Assembly (NCBI GenBank): GCA_963929535.1
Contig: CAWVIZ010000005.1
Location: 1-64,000 of the forward strand
DNA: 64,000 bases
Direction of reading: 5' to 3'
Source of the DNA: Pullilachnospira sp963929535
GTDB lineage: Bacteria > Bacillota > Clostridia > Lachnospirales > Lachnospiraceae
Shown: positions 57,076 to 64,000 of the stretch, in pieces
How the letters are laid out: every line of letters starts with the position of its first letter
Numbering within the stretch: the stretch's first letter is position 1
Translations under genes and position numbers: made by a program
The notes under the pieces: model-generated
What the model was told of the DNA's origin: nothing
Seen by the model: the letters and a program-made list of their open reading frames with translations, nothing else
Database searches by the model: none

Positions 57076-58470
57076 ATGAAGACAGGAAAGATCGTGCAGG
57101 TTATGGGACCTGTCGTGGACGTTCTTTTTGAAGACCAGGAGCTTCCGTCCATCAAGGATGCTCTGGAAGTAAATAATGGCGGAAAAAAGTGCGTGATGGA
57201 AGTGGCGCAGCATGTGGGAAATGACACGGTCCGCTGTATCATGCTGGCTTCCAGTGAAGGACTGCACAGAGATATGGAGGTGACCGCCACAGGCGCTGGA
57301 ATTCAGGTACCTGTGGGAGATAAGACTCTGGGCCGCCTGTTTAACGTGCTGGGAGAGACCATTGACGGCGGAGAAAGCCTGGAAAAGGAGCAGCACTGGG
57401 TGATCCACAGGGATCCCCCTTCTTTTGAGGATCAGAGCCCTGTGGTAGAAGTTCTGGAGACCGGGATCAAGGTTATCGACCTTCTGGCTCCCTATGCCAA
57501 GGGCGGAAAGATCGGTCTGTTCGGAGGCGCCGGTGTGGGAAAGACCGTGCTGATCCAGGAGCTGATCCAGAATATCGCCACAGAGCACGGAGGATATTCC
57601 ATTTTCACCGGTGTGGGAGAACGTTCCCGTGAGGGAAATGACCTGTGGACCGAGATGAAGGAATCCGGTGTTCTGGAGAAAACAGCTCTGGTATTCGGAC
57701 AGATGAATGAGCCGCCGGGAGCCCGTATGCGTGTGGCGGAGACGGGACTGACCATGGCGGAGTATTTCCGGGATGAGGAGCATCAGAACGTACTGCTCTT
57801 TATTGACAATATTTTCCGTTTTGTGCAGGCGGGATCGGAGGTATCCGCGCTTCTGGGCCGTATGCCCTCCGCCGTTGGATACCAGCCCACGCTGGCGACG
57901 GAGATGGGCGAGCTTCAGGAGAGGATCGCTTCCACCAGGAACGGTTCTGTAACATCTGTACAGGCTGTCTATGTTCCTGCCGATGACCTGACAGACCCGG
58001 CGCCTGCCACCACCTATGCGCATCTGGATGCCACGACGGTACTTTCCAGAAAGATTGTGGAGCAGGGTATTTATCCGGCTGTAGATCCGCTGGAGTCTTC
58101 CTCCAGAATCCTGGAAGCAGATGTGGTGGGCGAGGAACACTATGAAGTTGCCAGAAAAGTGCAGGAAATCTTGCAGAAATACAAGGAATTGCAGGATATT
58201 ATTGCAATCCTGGGTATGGAAGAACTTTCCGATGAGGATAAGACTACGGTATACAGAGCCAGGAAGATCCAGCGTTTCCTGTCCCAGCCTTTCCATGTGG
58301 CGGAAACCTTTACAGGAATCCCGGGGAAATACGTTCCGTTAAAGGAAACCATCCGGGGCTTCAAGGCTATCGTGGACGGTGAGATGGATCAGTATCCGGA
58401 GCAGGCTTTCTTCAATGTGGGAACCATTGACGATGTGATCGAGAAGGCAAAGGCAGAGGCGGCGGAGTAA
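57076..58470 (+). CDS. atpD: F-type ATP synthase subunit beta
   Basis: Beta holds the catalytic ATP sites. The 464-residue protein has Walker A GGAGVGKT at 150-157, the catalytic-Glu region GERSREGNDLW and Walker B VLLFIDNIFRF. It starts at ATG 57076 after GAGAGGAGC. All catalytic residues that I can place are present, so this synthase is expected to be active, apart from the start codon question in atpB. Confidence 0.97.
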   Translation: MKTGKIVQVMGPVVDVLFEDQELPSIKDALEVNNGGKKCVMEVAQHVGNDTVRCIMLASSEGLHRDMEVTATGAGIQVPVGDKTLGRLFNVLGETIDGGESLEKEQHWVIHRDPPSFEDQSPVVEVLETGIKVIDLLAPYAKGGKIGLFGGAGVGKTVLIQELIQNIATEHGGYSIFTGVGERSREGNDLWTEMKESGVLEKTALVFGQMNEPPGARMRVAETGLTMAEYFRDEEHQNVLLFIDNIFRFVQAGSEVSALLGRMPSAVGYQPTLATEMGELQERIASTRNGSVTSVQAVYVPADDLTDPAPATTYAHLDATTVLSRKIVEQGIYPAVDPLESSSRILEADVVGEEHYEVARKVQEILQKYKELQDIIAILGMEELSDEDKTTVYRARKIQRFLSQPFHVAETFTGIPGKYVPLKETIRGFKAIVDGEMDQYPEQAFFNVGTIDDVIEKAKAEAAE

Positions 58471-58559
58471 AGGATTCCCAGTTTTTTGACCGCATGGAAC
58501 TTGGTGGAAAAGGTTTCGGGCCTGCAGGGGCCTGAGAGTGGATAACAGGAGTGACAGGT

Positions 58560-58976
58560 ATGACAAATACATTTTATCTGAATGTCCTTGCCAGCGATCA
58601 CGTATTTTATAAAGGCAGAGTGGAAACTCTGGTACTTCCGGTGCCTGACGGCCAGGAGGCGCTGCTGGCCCATCATGCGGACACGATCATGTCCATTGTG
58701 GAGGGGGAGCTGCGTTTCCGCGATGAAGAAGGCGCCTGGCACGAGGCCATTGTGGGGCGCGGTTTTGCCCAGATGATCAATAACAGAGCCACTGTGCTGG
58801 TGGATACGGCAGAAAAGCCGGAAGAGATCGATCTGAAGCGGGCGCAGGCGGCCAAGGAGCGGGCGGAAGAGCAGCTTCGCCAGAAACAGAGCATGCAGGA
58901 ATACTATATGACTCAGGCATCACTTGCCAGAGCCATGAACCGGCTCCGGGCAGCCAACAGGAAGAAGGATGTATAA
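58560..58976 (+). CDS. atpC: F-type ATP synthase subunit epsilon
   Basis: Epsilon binds gamma and can lock the enzyme. The 138-residue protein has the N-terminal beta domain (VLASDHVFYKGRVETLVLPV, LLAHHADTIMSIVEGEL) and a C-terminal pair of helices rich in Ala, Arg and Gln. ATG 58560 has AGGAG 8 bases upstream; GTG 58551 is less likely. Confidence 0.94.
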   Translation: MTNTFYLNVLASDHVFYKGRVETLVLPVPDGQEALLAHHADTIMSIVEGELRFRDEEGAWHEAIVGRGFAQMINNRATVLVDTAEKPEEIDLKRAQAAKERAEEQLRQKQSMQEYYMTQASLARAMNRLRAANRKKDV

Positions 58977-59030
58977 ATACGGCAGCGTGTACGGTTATGC
59001 GTAAAAGGCATAAACGGTCAGCAGGATTGT

Positions 59031-59056
59031 AACGGCGGGGTGTTCCCCGCCGTTTG
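59031..59056 (+). terminator. Terminator of the atp operon
   Basis: AACGGCGGGG (59031-59040) pairs perfectly with CCCCGCCGTT (59045-59054) over a 4-base loop, with a short T-containing tail. Confidence 0.75.
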
Positions 59057-59098
59057 TCGTAGAAAAAGAGGAAGCAAAAGAAGGAAGCGGCAGTTGGA

Positions 59099-59371
59099 AA
59101 GTCAAATACGCCGCAGCAAGCTACAGGGCCTCGAACTTGCAGCGCAGCAGAGCTGCGGGGTATTTGGTCTTCGCTTCGCTGCGGTCGGCGCTAAGCGTGT
59201 TGCCGCTGGCAAACAGCGGTCTTCGCTCCGCTGCGGTCGGCGCTAAGCGTGTGCCACTGGCAAACAGCGGTCTTCGCTCCGCTGCGGTCGGCGCTAAGCG
59301 TGTGCCACTGGCACACAGCGCCGCCAAATGGACATGCAAGCATGTCCGCCTGGCTCGTTGCTTGCGGAAAT
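59099..59371 (+). repeat. Dispersed modular repeat, copy C (three internal units)
   Basis: Ends match copies A and B. Three head-to-tail internal units lie at 59166-59217 (52 bp), 59218-59268 (51 bp) and 59269-59319 (51 bp), each with GGTCTTCGCT, TGCGGTCGGCGCTAAGC and a GTGTGCCACTGGCA-type palindrome. GGACATGCAAGCATGTCC follows at 59331-59348. It sits directly after the atp operon terminator. An open frame 59137-59373 (TTG start) crosses all units but I do not think it is a gene. Confidence 0.9.
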
Positions 59372-59493
59372 AAAGGGAAAGAAAGGTTCAGCCCTTAGCT
59401 GGCCGGCAGGAGAGCCGTGCGCCGGTGAATCCGCAATTGTTGAAAACAACTGTCCGGGCAGCGCAGGAAACTGAACAGGAGGAAAAGAAGATC

Positions 59494-59868
59494 ATGCAGA
59501 AAATCGGAAGAAAAGCCGGCGTTAAGAGAAGGAAAAAGGAAGATCCCCAAAGAAAACAGAATCGGGAGAGGGCCAGGGAGATCATCACCCGGCGGGTGGA
59601 ATATTTTGCGCCCCAGGTGGGCGTCACCTATAACCGTATCTTTATCAAAGAGCAGAAAACCCGCTGGGGAAGCTGCAGCAGTCTGGGCAACCTGAATTTT
59701 AACTGGAAGCTGATCCTGCTGGATACGGAGCTGCTGGATTATGTGGTGGTACATGAGCTGGCTCACAGAAAACAGATGAACCATTCGGCAGCTTTCTGGA
59801 GTGAGGTGGAAAAAGTGCTGCCGGATTATCGGGAGAGGAGACGGCGGCTGCGGGAGTGGAGGGGGTAG
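59494..59868 (+). CDS. YgjP-like zinc metallopeptidase (short form)
   Basis: A 124-residue protein with the zinc-binding HELAH (H87, E88, H91) and third ligand H97 in RKQMNHSAAFW, and the family segment KEQKTRWGSCSSLGNLNFNW. YgjP/DUF45 proteins are usually about 230 residues; here only the C-terminal catalytic half is present, a form also seen in Clostridia. ATG 59494 has AGGAGG 12 bases upstream; a GTG at 59425 is in frame but less likely. Substrate unknown. Confidence 0.85.
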   Translation: MQKIGRKAGVKRRKKEDPQRKQNRERAREIITRRVEYFAPQVGVTYNRIFIKEQKTRWGSCSSLGNLNFNWKLILLDTELLDYVVVHELAHRKQMNHSAAFWSEVEKVLPDYRERRRRLREWRG

Positions 59869-59893
59869 AAGGGGGAGGGGAAATATCCCGCAG

Positions 59894-60370
59894 TTACACC
59901 GAAAAATCTGCTGTCAGGGCTTTCGTTACCCGGATCAGATCCTGGGGATCCAGACAGATACTGGTGCCGATCCGCCCTCCGCTGACCCAGATCCTGTCAA
60001 AGGACAGCGCGTCCGAATGTATTACCGTGGGAAACTGCTTTTTCATTCCCAGAGGGCTGCAGCCGCCCCGCACATAACCGGTTACTTTTGTGATATCCTT
60101 CACATGGATCATGCTGACCGATTTTTCTCTGACCGCTTTGGCTGCGGCTTTGAGATCTACCTCTTTTGCGATAGGTATCACAAAAACATAAAACTGTCCG
60201 CTTTTTCCCTGAGCCACCAAAGTCTTAAAGGACTGCTCCACGGGGGCGCCGGTCTTTTCGGCAGTGTGAAGGCCGTCGATGAACTGGTCGCATTCGTAGG
60301 TTATGATTTCGTAGGGAATTTTATTTCTGTCTAAAATACGCATGGCGTTGGTCTTGGTTTCTTTTCCCAT
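59894..60370 (-). CDS. ybaK: Cys-tRNA(Pro)/Cys-tRNA(Cys) deacylase, YbaK/EbsC type
   Basis: A 158-residue trans-editing enzyme that removes Cys from tRNA-Pro. The YbaK fold is seen in IPYEIITYECDQFIDGLHTA, SFKTLVAQGKSGQFYVFVIP, DLKAAAKAVREKSVSMIHVK and GCSPLGMKKQFPTVI. It starts at ATG 60370 with AAAGGAT upstream and is convergent with the YgjP-like gene. It is divergent from the Tad pilus genes with a 391-base gap. Confidence 0.93.
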   Translation of the reverse strand: MGKETKTNAMRILDRNKIPYEIITYECDQFIDGLHTAEKTGAPVEQSFKTLVAQGKSGQFYVFVIPIAKEVDLKAAAKAVREKSVSMIHVKDITKVTGYVRGGCSPLGMKKQFPTVIHSDALSFDRIWVSGGRIGTSICLDPQDLIRVTKALTADFSV

Positions 60371-60529
60371 ATATAAAAAGATCCTTTCAGAAAGTTATTC
60401 AGGAATATTGTTCGTAAACCTTTGTCATTATATTGTACACTTAATCGTGAGAAAGAGCAACGCTAAATTGATCTGTGCAAATCTTGCGAGCGGCACTGAT
60501 AAAAATTTCAACCAAAAATTTCAACTACC

Positions 60530-60602
60530 ATTTGTCCAGAATTCACAAAAGGCAAAAATCTGGCAAAAAACACTGGACAAATAGATTTTCAGGCCATATA
60601 AT
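60530..60602 (+). promoter_or_regulatory. Promoter of the Tad operon with a split inverted repeat
   Basis: TGGACA (60574-60579) and TATAAT (60597-60602) are 17 bases apart. A perfect 10-bp inverted repeat, ATTTGTCCAG (60530-60539) and CTGGACAAAT (60573-60582), has its right arm on the -35 element; the arm centres are 43 bp apart, about four helical turns. Two AAAAATTTCAAC direct repeats lie just upstream (60501-60526). The 160-base leader has a GATACC/GGTATC pair but matches no riboswitch that I know. Confidence 0.6.
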
Positions 60603-60761
60603 GAATCCAAGTTCAGCAGATACCAAAACATGAAGTTTGGATTTGCACATATAAGGTATCTCAGTTATATTCTAAAGTATCATTTCACGAAACGGTAAGC
60701 AGCAGTTCTGCTGTGGTAATTCCAGGGGAAAAATAAAAGAAAAAAAGAAAGTGGGGATGCG

Positions 60762-61271
60762 ATGACAATTTCCGGGGGATTTTGCGTACTTTTTTCTCTG
60801 ATAGCCATGATTATGGATATCAAGTGGGAAAAAGTGTCGAATCAGTGGATATTTTTGGGCTGGACAGCCGGAGCTGTCTGCGGAACGGTCCAGGGAGGCC
60901 TGACTGGAGCCGCAAGGTTCCTGTTTGGAGCAATCGTTCCGGTGATAATTTTGTTTCCCCTGTTTGCCGCACGCATGCTGGGCACAGGAGATATCAAGCT
61001 GTTTTCTGTACTGGCAGGTTTTATGGAACTGGGGGTTTTATTGCGCTGTATGCTGCTGTCGTTCCTTATCGGAGGAGTGATCGCCCTCCCCGTTTTGATT
61101 TTCCGGTGCGGGGTAAGAGAAAGGCTGCGTTACTTTGGCAGCTATCTTGCGGATTATTTCAGAACCGGAAAGGCAGGAGCCTATCTGCGGCCAGGACGTC
61201 ATCCGGAAAATATTCATTTCACCATACCAATCTTTATCAGCGTGCTCATCTATACAGGAGGTTTATTATGA
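60762..61271 (+). CDS. Prepilin peptidase (A24 family) of a Tad pilus
   Basis: A 169-residue membrane aspartic peptidase with about six hydrophobic segments, the first Asp in AMIMDIKWEKVSN (D19) and the GxGD motif GTGD (74-77). It lacks the N-terminal methylase domain, as in CpaA/TadV types, and would cut prepilin leaders. ATG 60762 follows AAAGTGGGGATGCG. It overlaps the next gene by ATGA, being the first gene of a Tad operon. Confidence 0.92.
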   Translation: MTISGGFCVLFSLIAMIMDIKWEKVSNQWIFLGWTAGAVCGTVQGGLTGAARFLFGAIVPVIILFPLFAARMLGTGDIKLFSVLAGFMELGVLLRCMLLSFLIGGVIALPVLIFRCGVRERLRYFGSYLADYFRTGKAGAYLRPGRHPENIHFTIPIFISVLIYTGGLL

Positions 61272-62356
61272 AAACAGTCAGAAATATTTTTGCAGTCTGT
61301 GATCTGGAAGTGGAATATGCATACCATTTCATGGAACATCTCACCAGAAAGAAGAGCTTGCCCTTTGAAGTCCGGGTATTTACCAGCAAAGAAAAGCTTT
61401 GTGAATATGCAAAAGAACACCGAATCGAGTTGCTGCTGATTTCCGATACGGCGATGTGCAGGGAGATTGAAGAGCAGGAAATCGGGCAGATACTGATCCT
61501 TTCCGGCGGGATTCGGGCTCCGGGTCTGGAGAAATACCCTAATATTTATAAATATCAGTCTTCAGCGCAAGTGGTGCGGGAGGTGATGGCCCGCTATGGG
61601 GAGGAGCATAAGGAGGATCCGGTTCCTGTTCAGGTGGTGAAAAAACAGACGGAGATCATAGGAATTTATTCTCCGGTGGGGCGCTCCATGAAGACCACTT
61701 TTGCTTTGACACTGGGACAGATTCTGGCAAAGAGGAAAACGGTGCTTTACCTGAATCTGGAAGAATACTCAGGTTTTGAATATCTGTTTGAACATGTCTA
61801 TGATCAAAATCTCAGCGATCTGCTCTATTATCTGGGGCAGGGAAATCCCAATTTCATCATTAAACTGAACAGTATGATACAGACCGTGAATAATTTGGAT
61901 TACCTTCCTCCGGCGGCGTCTCCGGCAGATATACAGAGTACCCCCTATGAAGATTGGGTCCGGCTGCTGCAGGAGATTGTGGATTCCAGCAATTATGAAG
62001 TCCTGATTCTGGATATTGGGGATGGAGTACCGGAGCTTTTCCGGCTTTTGGACCAGTGTACCAGCATCTACACACCGGTGAGAAATGATCCCATGTCCCA
62101 GGCAAAGCTTCAGCAGTTTGAGAACCTCCTGAGGATGAGTGAAGGGGCAGAGGCACTGGAAAAGATCCAGAAAGTAAAGCTGCCGTATCATAGAATCACC
62201 AGAAAGGGGCAGGGGTATCTGGATGACCTGGTGTGGAGTGAACTGGGAGATTATGTGAGGGAACTGCTGCGAAAGGGAGCAGACAGGACAAAGCAGGGGA
62301 AGGAGGGAAAAAATGAATGGGGATGGAGCTCTTTACCGCAATCCGCCGGGAGCTGA
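61268..62356 (+). CDS. TadZ/CpaE-like pilus localisation ATPase
   Basis: A 362-residue protein: an N-terminal receiver-like domain (1-125) and a ParA/MinD-type ATPase domain (IIGIYSPVGRSMKTTFAL at about 133-150, LNLEEYSGFEYLFEHVYDQN, VLILDIGDGVPELFRLLDQC). The P-loop is irregular (GRSMKTT in place of GGxGKTT), and the usual acidic residues are only partly kept, so ATPase activity is uncertain, as in several TadZ proteins. It overlaps both neighbours. Confidence 0.85.
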   Translation: MKTVRNIFAVCDLEVEYAYHFMEHLTRKKSLPFEVRVFTSKEKLCEYAKEHRIELLLISDTAMCREIEEQEIGQILILSGGIRAPGLEKYPNIYKYQSSAQVVREVMARYGEEHKEDPVPVQVVKKQTEIIGIYSPVGRSMKTTFALTLGQILAKRKTVLYLNLEEYSGFEYLFEHVYDQNLSDLLYYLGQGNPNFIIKLNSMIQTVNNLDYLPPAASPADIQSTPYEDWVRLLQEIVDSSNYEVLILDIGDGVPELFRLLDQCTSIYTPVRNDPMSQAKLQQFENLLRMSEGAEALEKIQKVKLPYHRITRKGQGYLDDLVWSELGDYVRELLRKGADRTKQGKEGKNEWGWSSLPQSAGS

Positions 62357-63510
62357 TGGAACAGCTCAGCCAGGGAGAAGAATGGACTGATGATGAGATA
62401 CAGGAGAAGATTGATGATCTGGTGATCCAAAGGACCAGAAATACAGGACTGTCAGTGTCAGATAAGACCAGGATCAGCCGGGAATTATTTTACTCTGTCA
62501 GAAAGCTGGATGTGCTTCAGGAGCTTCTGGAAGATGACAGTGTGACAGAGATTATGGTTAATGGGTATCGGAACATATTTGTGGAGAGGGAAGGAAAGCG
62601 GCAGCGTTGGGAAAAATGTTTCACCTCCCGGGAAAAGCTGGAGGATGTCGTGCAGCAGATTGCAGGGAAATGCAACAGGGTGATCAATGAAAATCAGCCC
62701 ATTGTGGACGCCAGGCTGGCCGGCGGAGAAAGAGTCAACGCAGTGGTATATCCCGTGGCTCTGGAAGGGCCGGTGCTGACGATCCGCCGTTTTCCCGACA
62801 CACCCATCACTATGGAATGGCTGATCCATAAAGGCAGTATCACCCAGGAGGCAGCAGATTTTCTGCAGGATATGGTGAGGGCAGGATATTCTATATTGAT
62901 CGGGGGAGGAACTTCCTCTGGAAAAACAACATTTCTCAATGCCCTTTCCAATTATATTCCCCAAGAAGAAAGGATCATAACGATAGAAGATAATGCGGAA
63001 CTGCAGATCCAGGGAGTAGACAATCTGGTTCGGCTGGAGGCCAAGATGTCTAATATGGAAGGAAACCGGGAAATTACTATTCGGGATTTGATACGTACGG
63101 CCCTGCGAATGGCTCCCAACAGGATCATTGTAGGAGAAATCCGCGGGGAGGAAGCGATCGATCTTCTCCAGGCATGGAATACCGGGCATGACGGCAGTAT
63201 GGGTACGGCGCACGCCAACAGTACCAGAGATATGATCAGCCGGGTGGAGACGATGGTTTTAATGGGGCTCTCTCTTCCTCTGGAGGCGATACGCAGGCAG
63301 ATTGCATCCGGTATTGATCTGATGGTACATCTGGGGCGGCTCCGGGATCGCAGCAGAAGAGTACTGGAAATTACAGAAGTGACAGGATACGAGAATGGAG
63401 AAGTATTGCTGAATCCTCTCTATGTGTGGGATATGGGGAAAGGAAAGCTGGTCAGACGGGGGGAACTTCAAAATTGGGAAAAAATGAAAAGGGCAGGGAT
63501 TAGGGCATGA
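62317..63510 (+). CDS. Tad pilus assembly ATPase, CpaF/TadA type
   Basis: A 397-residue secretion ATPase that powers pilus assembly. Features: N-terminal domain with SVTEIMVNGYRNIFVEREGK, Walker A GGGTSSGKTT near 196-205, Asp box ITIEDNAELQ, Walker B RIIVGEIRGEEAIDLLQAWN and His box GHDGSMGTAHANS. ATG 62317 (MGMELF) has GGAGGG upstream; ATG 62313 is out of frame. It overlaps tadZ by 40 bases and the next gene by ATGA. The name tadA is also used for the tRNA deaminase, an unrelated protein. Confidence 0.95.
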   Translation: MGMELFTAIRRELMEQLSQGEEWTDDEIQEKIDDLVIQRTRNTGLSVSDKTRISRELFYSVRKLDVLQELLEDDSVTEIMVNGYRNIFVEREGKRQRWEKCFTSREKLEDVVQQIAGKCNRVINENQPIVDARLAGGERVNAVVYPVALEGPVLTIRRFPDTPITMEWLIHKGSITQEAADFLQDMVRAGYSILIGGGTSSGKTTFLNALSNYIPQEERIITIEDNAELQIQGVDNLVRLEAKMSNMEGNREITIRDLIRTALRMAPNRIIVGEIRGEEAIDLLQAWNTGHDGSMGTAHANSTRDMISRVETMVLMGLSLPLEAIRRQIASGIDLMVHLGRLRDRSRRVLEITEVTGYENGEVLLNPLYVWDMGKGKLVRRGELQNWEKMKRAGIRA

Positions 63511-64000
63511 GAAAACGGATCAAAAGAAAGAACAGGAAGTCTGTGGTCAGGTCAGACTATGACAGTTACAGACTCAGCAAGAGAGAATGGGCAGTGTACC
63601 TGGGGAAAGCAGCCGCGCTGTGCTGCTGCCTGAATTTTTTCTGCTACCGTTCATGGTGGGCATTTCCGGCGCTGGTTCCCTTCGGGATATGGTACGTTCG
63701 GCAGGCAAAGAAGGATAGGATCCGGAAGCGGAAGCAGAAGATCAACTATCAGTTCCGTACGGTACTGCAGTCCTTGAATACAGCAGTCAGAGCGGGATAT
63801 TCTCTGGAAAATGCCGTTGGGGAAAGCAGGAAGGATGTACAAAAAATATACGGAGAAAAGGATGAACTGGTGAGAGAACTGATCTATATAGAGAATCAGA
63901 TGGCAGTGGGAATTCCGGTGGAAAAGCTCTTTCAGGATCTGGGGGAGAGGAGCCATGTGGAGGATATACAGAGTTTTGGAGAGGTACTGGGAATTGCCAA
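63507..64000 (+). CDS. Tad pilus inner-membrane protein TadB (3' end outside window)
   Basis: The first 164 codons of a type II secretion F-like (GspF/TadB) membrane protein: a basic cytoplasmic start, hydrophobic segments near residues 33-47 and 50-66, and a GspF-domain sequence QFRTVLQSLNTAVRAGYSLE near 92-112 and VGIPVEKLFQDLGERSHVED. ATG 63507 overlaps the ATPase stop. The gene runs off the right end; tadC and pilin genes are expected next. Confidence 0.88.
   Translation, partial: MRKRIKRKNRKSVVRSDYDSYRLSKREWAVYLGKAAALCCCLNFFCYRSWWAFPALVPFGIWYVRQAKKDRIRKRKQKINYQFRTVLQSLNTAVRAGYSLENAVGESRKDVQKIYGEKDELVRELIYIENQMAVGIPVEKLFQDLGERSHVEDIQSFGEVLGIA

Noticed and set aside
59099..59371. CRISPR-like array from three ~51-bp units
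   Set aside because: The units are head-to-tail with no spacers, are palindromic, and belong to the dispersed repeat; no cas gene is nearby.
60603..60761. Cyclic-di-GMP riboswitch ahead of the pilus genes
   Set aside because: The leader has some pairing potential but none of the conserved c-di-GMP aptamer sequence.
1..64000. Prophage or integrative element in the window
   Set aside because: No integrase, capsid, terminase, relaxase or att-like direct repeat at either tRNA gene was seen.

Overview
The window looks like a chromosomal segment of a Gram-positive anaerobe of the class Clostridia, most likely a Lachnospiraceae-type gut bacterium. The reasons are protein-level: a trpXYZ-type transporter behind a tryptophan T-box, Rnf-type subunits, NrdG2- and AlaX-type enzymes, a V-type ATPase beside a complete F-type ATP synthase, strong AGGAGG ribosome binding sites and moderately GC-rich codon use. 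From about 10.5 kb to the right end roughly 47 of 57 genes lie on the + strand, which fits a replication fork moving left to right. No rRNA, CRISPR array, insertion sequence or prophage was seen.

Layout. 0-0.6 kb: end of thioredoxin reductase. 0.6-1.46 kb: a gene-free gap, bounded by hairpins, with a dense cluster of DnaA-box-like 9-mers. 1.46-10.2 kb (- strand): V-type ATPase operon in transcription order H/G-C-I-K-F-E-A-B-D, with subunits I and C each broken by a 1-base frameshift. 10.5-16 kb: trmB, a tRNA-Lys, a small XRE regulator, a GtrB-like glycosyltransferase with a large membrane partner, and a frameshifted TrmH-type RNA methyltransferase. 16.6-18.5 kb: HTH regulators and a padR-DUF2812 pair. 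18.6-22 kb: tryptophan T-box leader, invaded by a dispersed repeat, and a tryptophan-type ABC importer. 22-30.4 kb: housekeeping and repair enzymes (TrxB-like flavoprotein, NUDIX, AlaX, NrdG2, TadA deaminase, flavodoxin, OGG-like glycosylase). 30.7-35.3 kb: an abbreviated Rnf-like operon (C, D, a rearranged G and an E/A-like membrane protein) without rnfB and without a full E/A pair. 35.5-38.2 kb: ABC-2 exporter. 38.8 kb: tRNA-Pro. 39-43.4 kb: AraC regulator, then a sigma/anti-sigma/secreted-protein set followed by an HTH regulator and a truncated sigma-like protein. 43.7-48.8 kb: two-component system plus FtsX-type ABC transporter. 49-52 kb: a second sigma/anti-sigma pair, a phosphatase and an isochorismatase-family protein. 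52.4-59 kb: F-type ATP synthase operon atpBEFHAGDC, whose atpB seems to lack a standard start codon. 59.4-64 kb: a YgjP-like peptidase, a YbaK-like deacylase and the first genes of a Tad pilus operon that runs off the window.

The energy modules could work together: an Rnf-like membrane redox complex and two rotary ATPases all touch the ion gradient, and the c-ring sequences of both rotary enzymes lack the Na+-binding glutamine known from Na+-coupled relatives. Threaded through the window is a family of intergenic palindromic repeats: elements with GTTACAGTTCAGCCTT-type terminal inverted repeats, and a longer modular repeat with 0, 2 or 3 internal ~51-bp units. One copy of the modular repeat sits inside the T-box leader and another supplies the last ~26 codons of the isochorismatase-family gene. 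The most unusual protein is the RnfG-like subunit, in which two nearly identical FMN-binding-like repeats are nested inside an otherwise normal RnfG domain.
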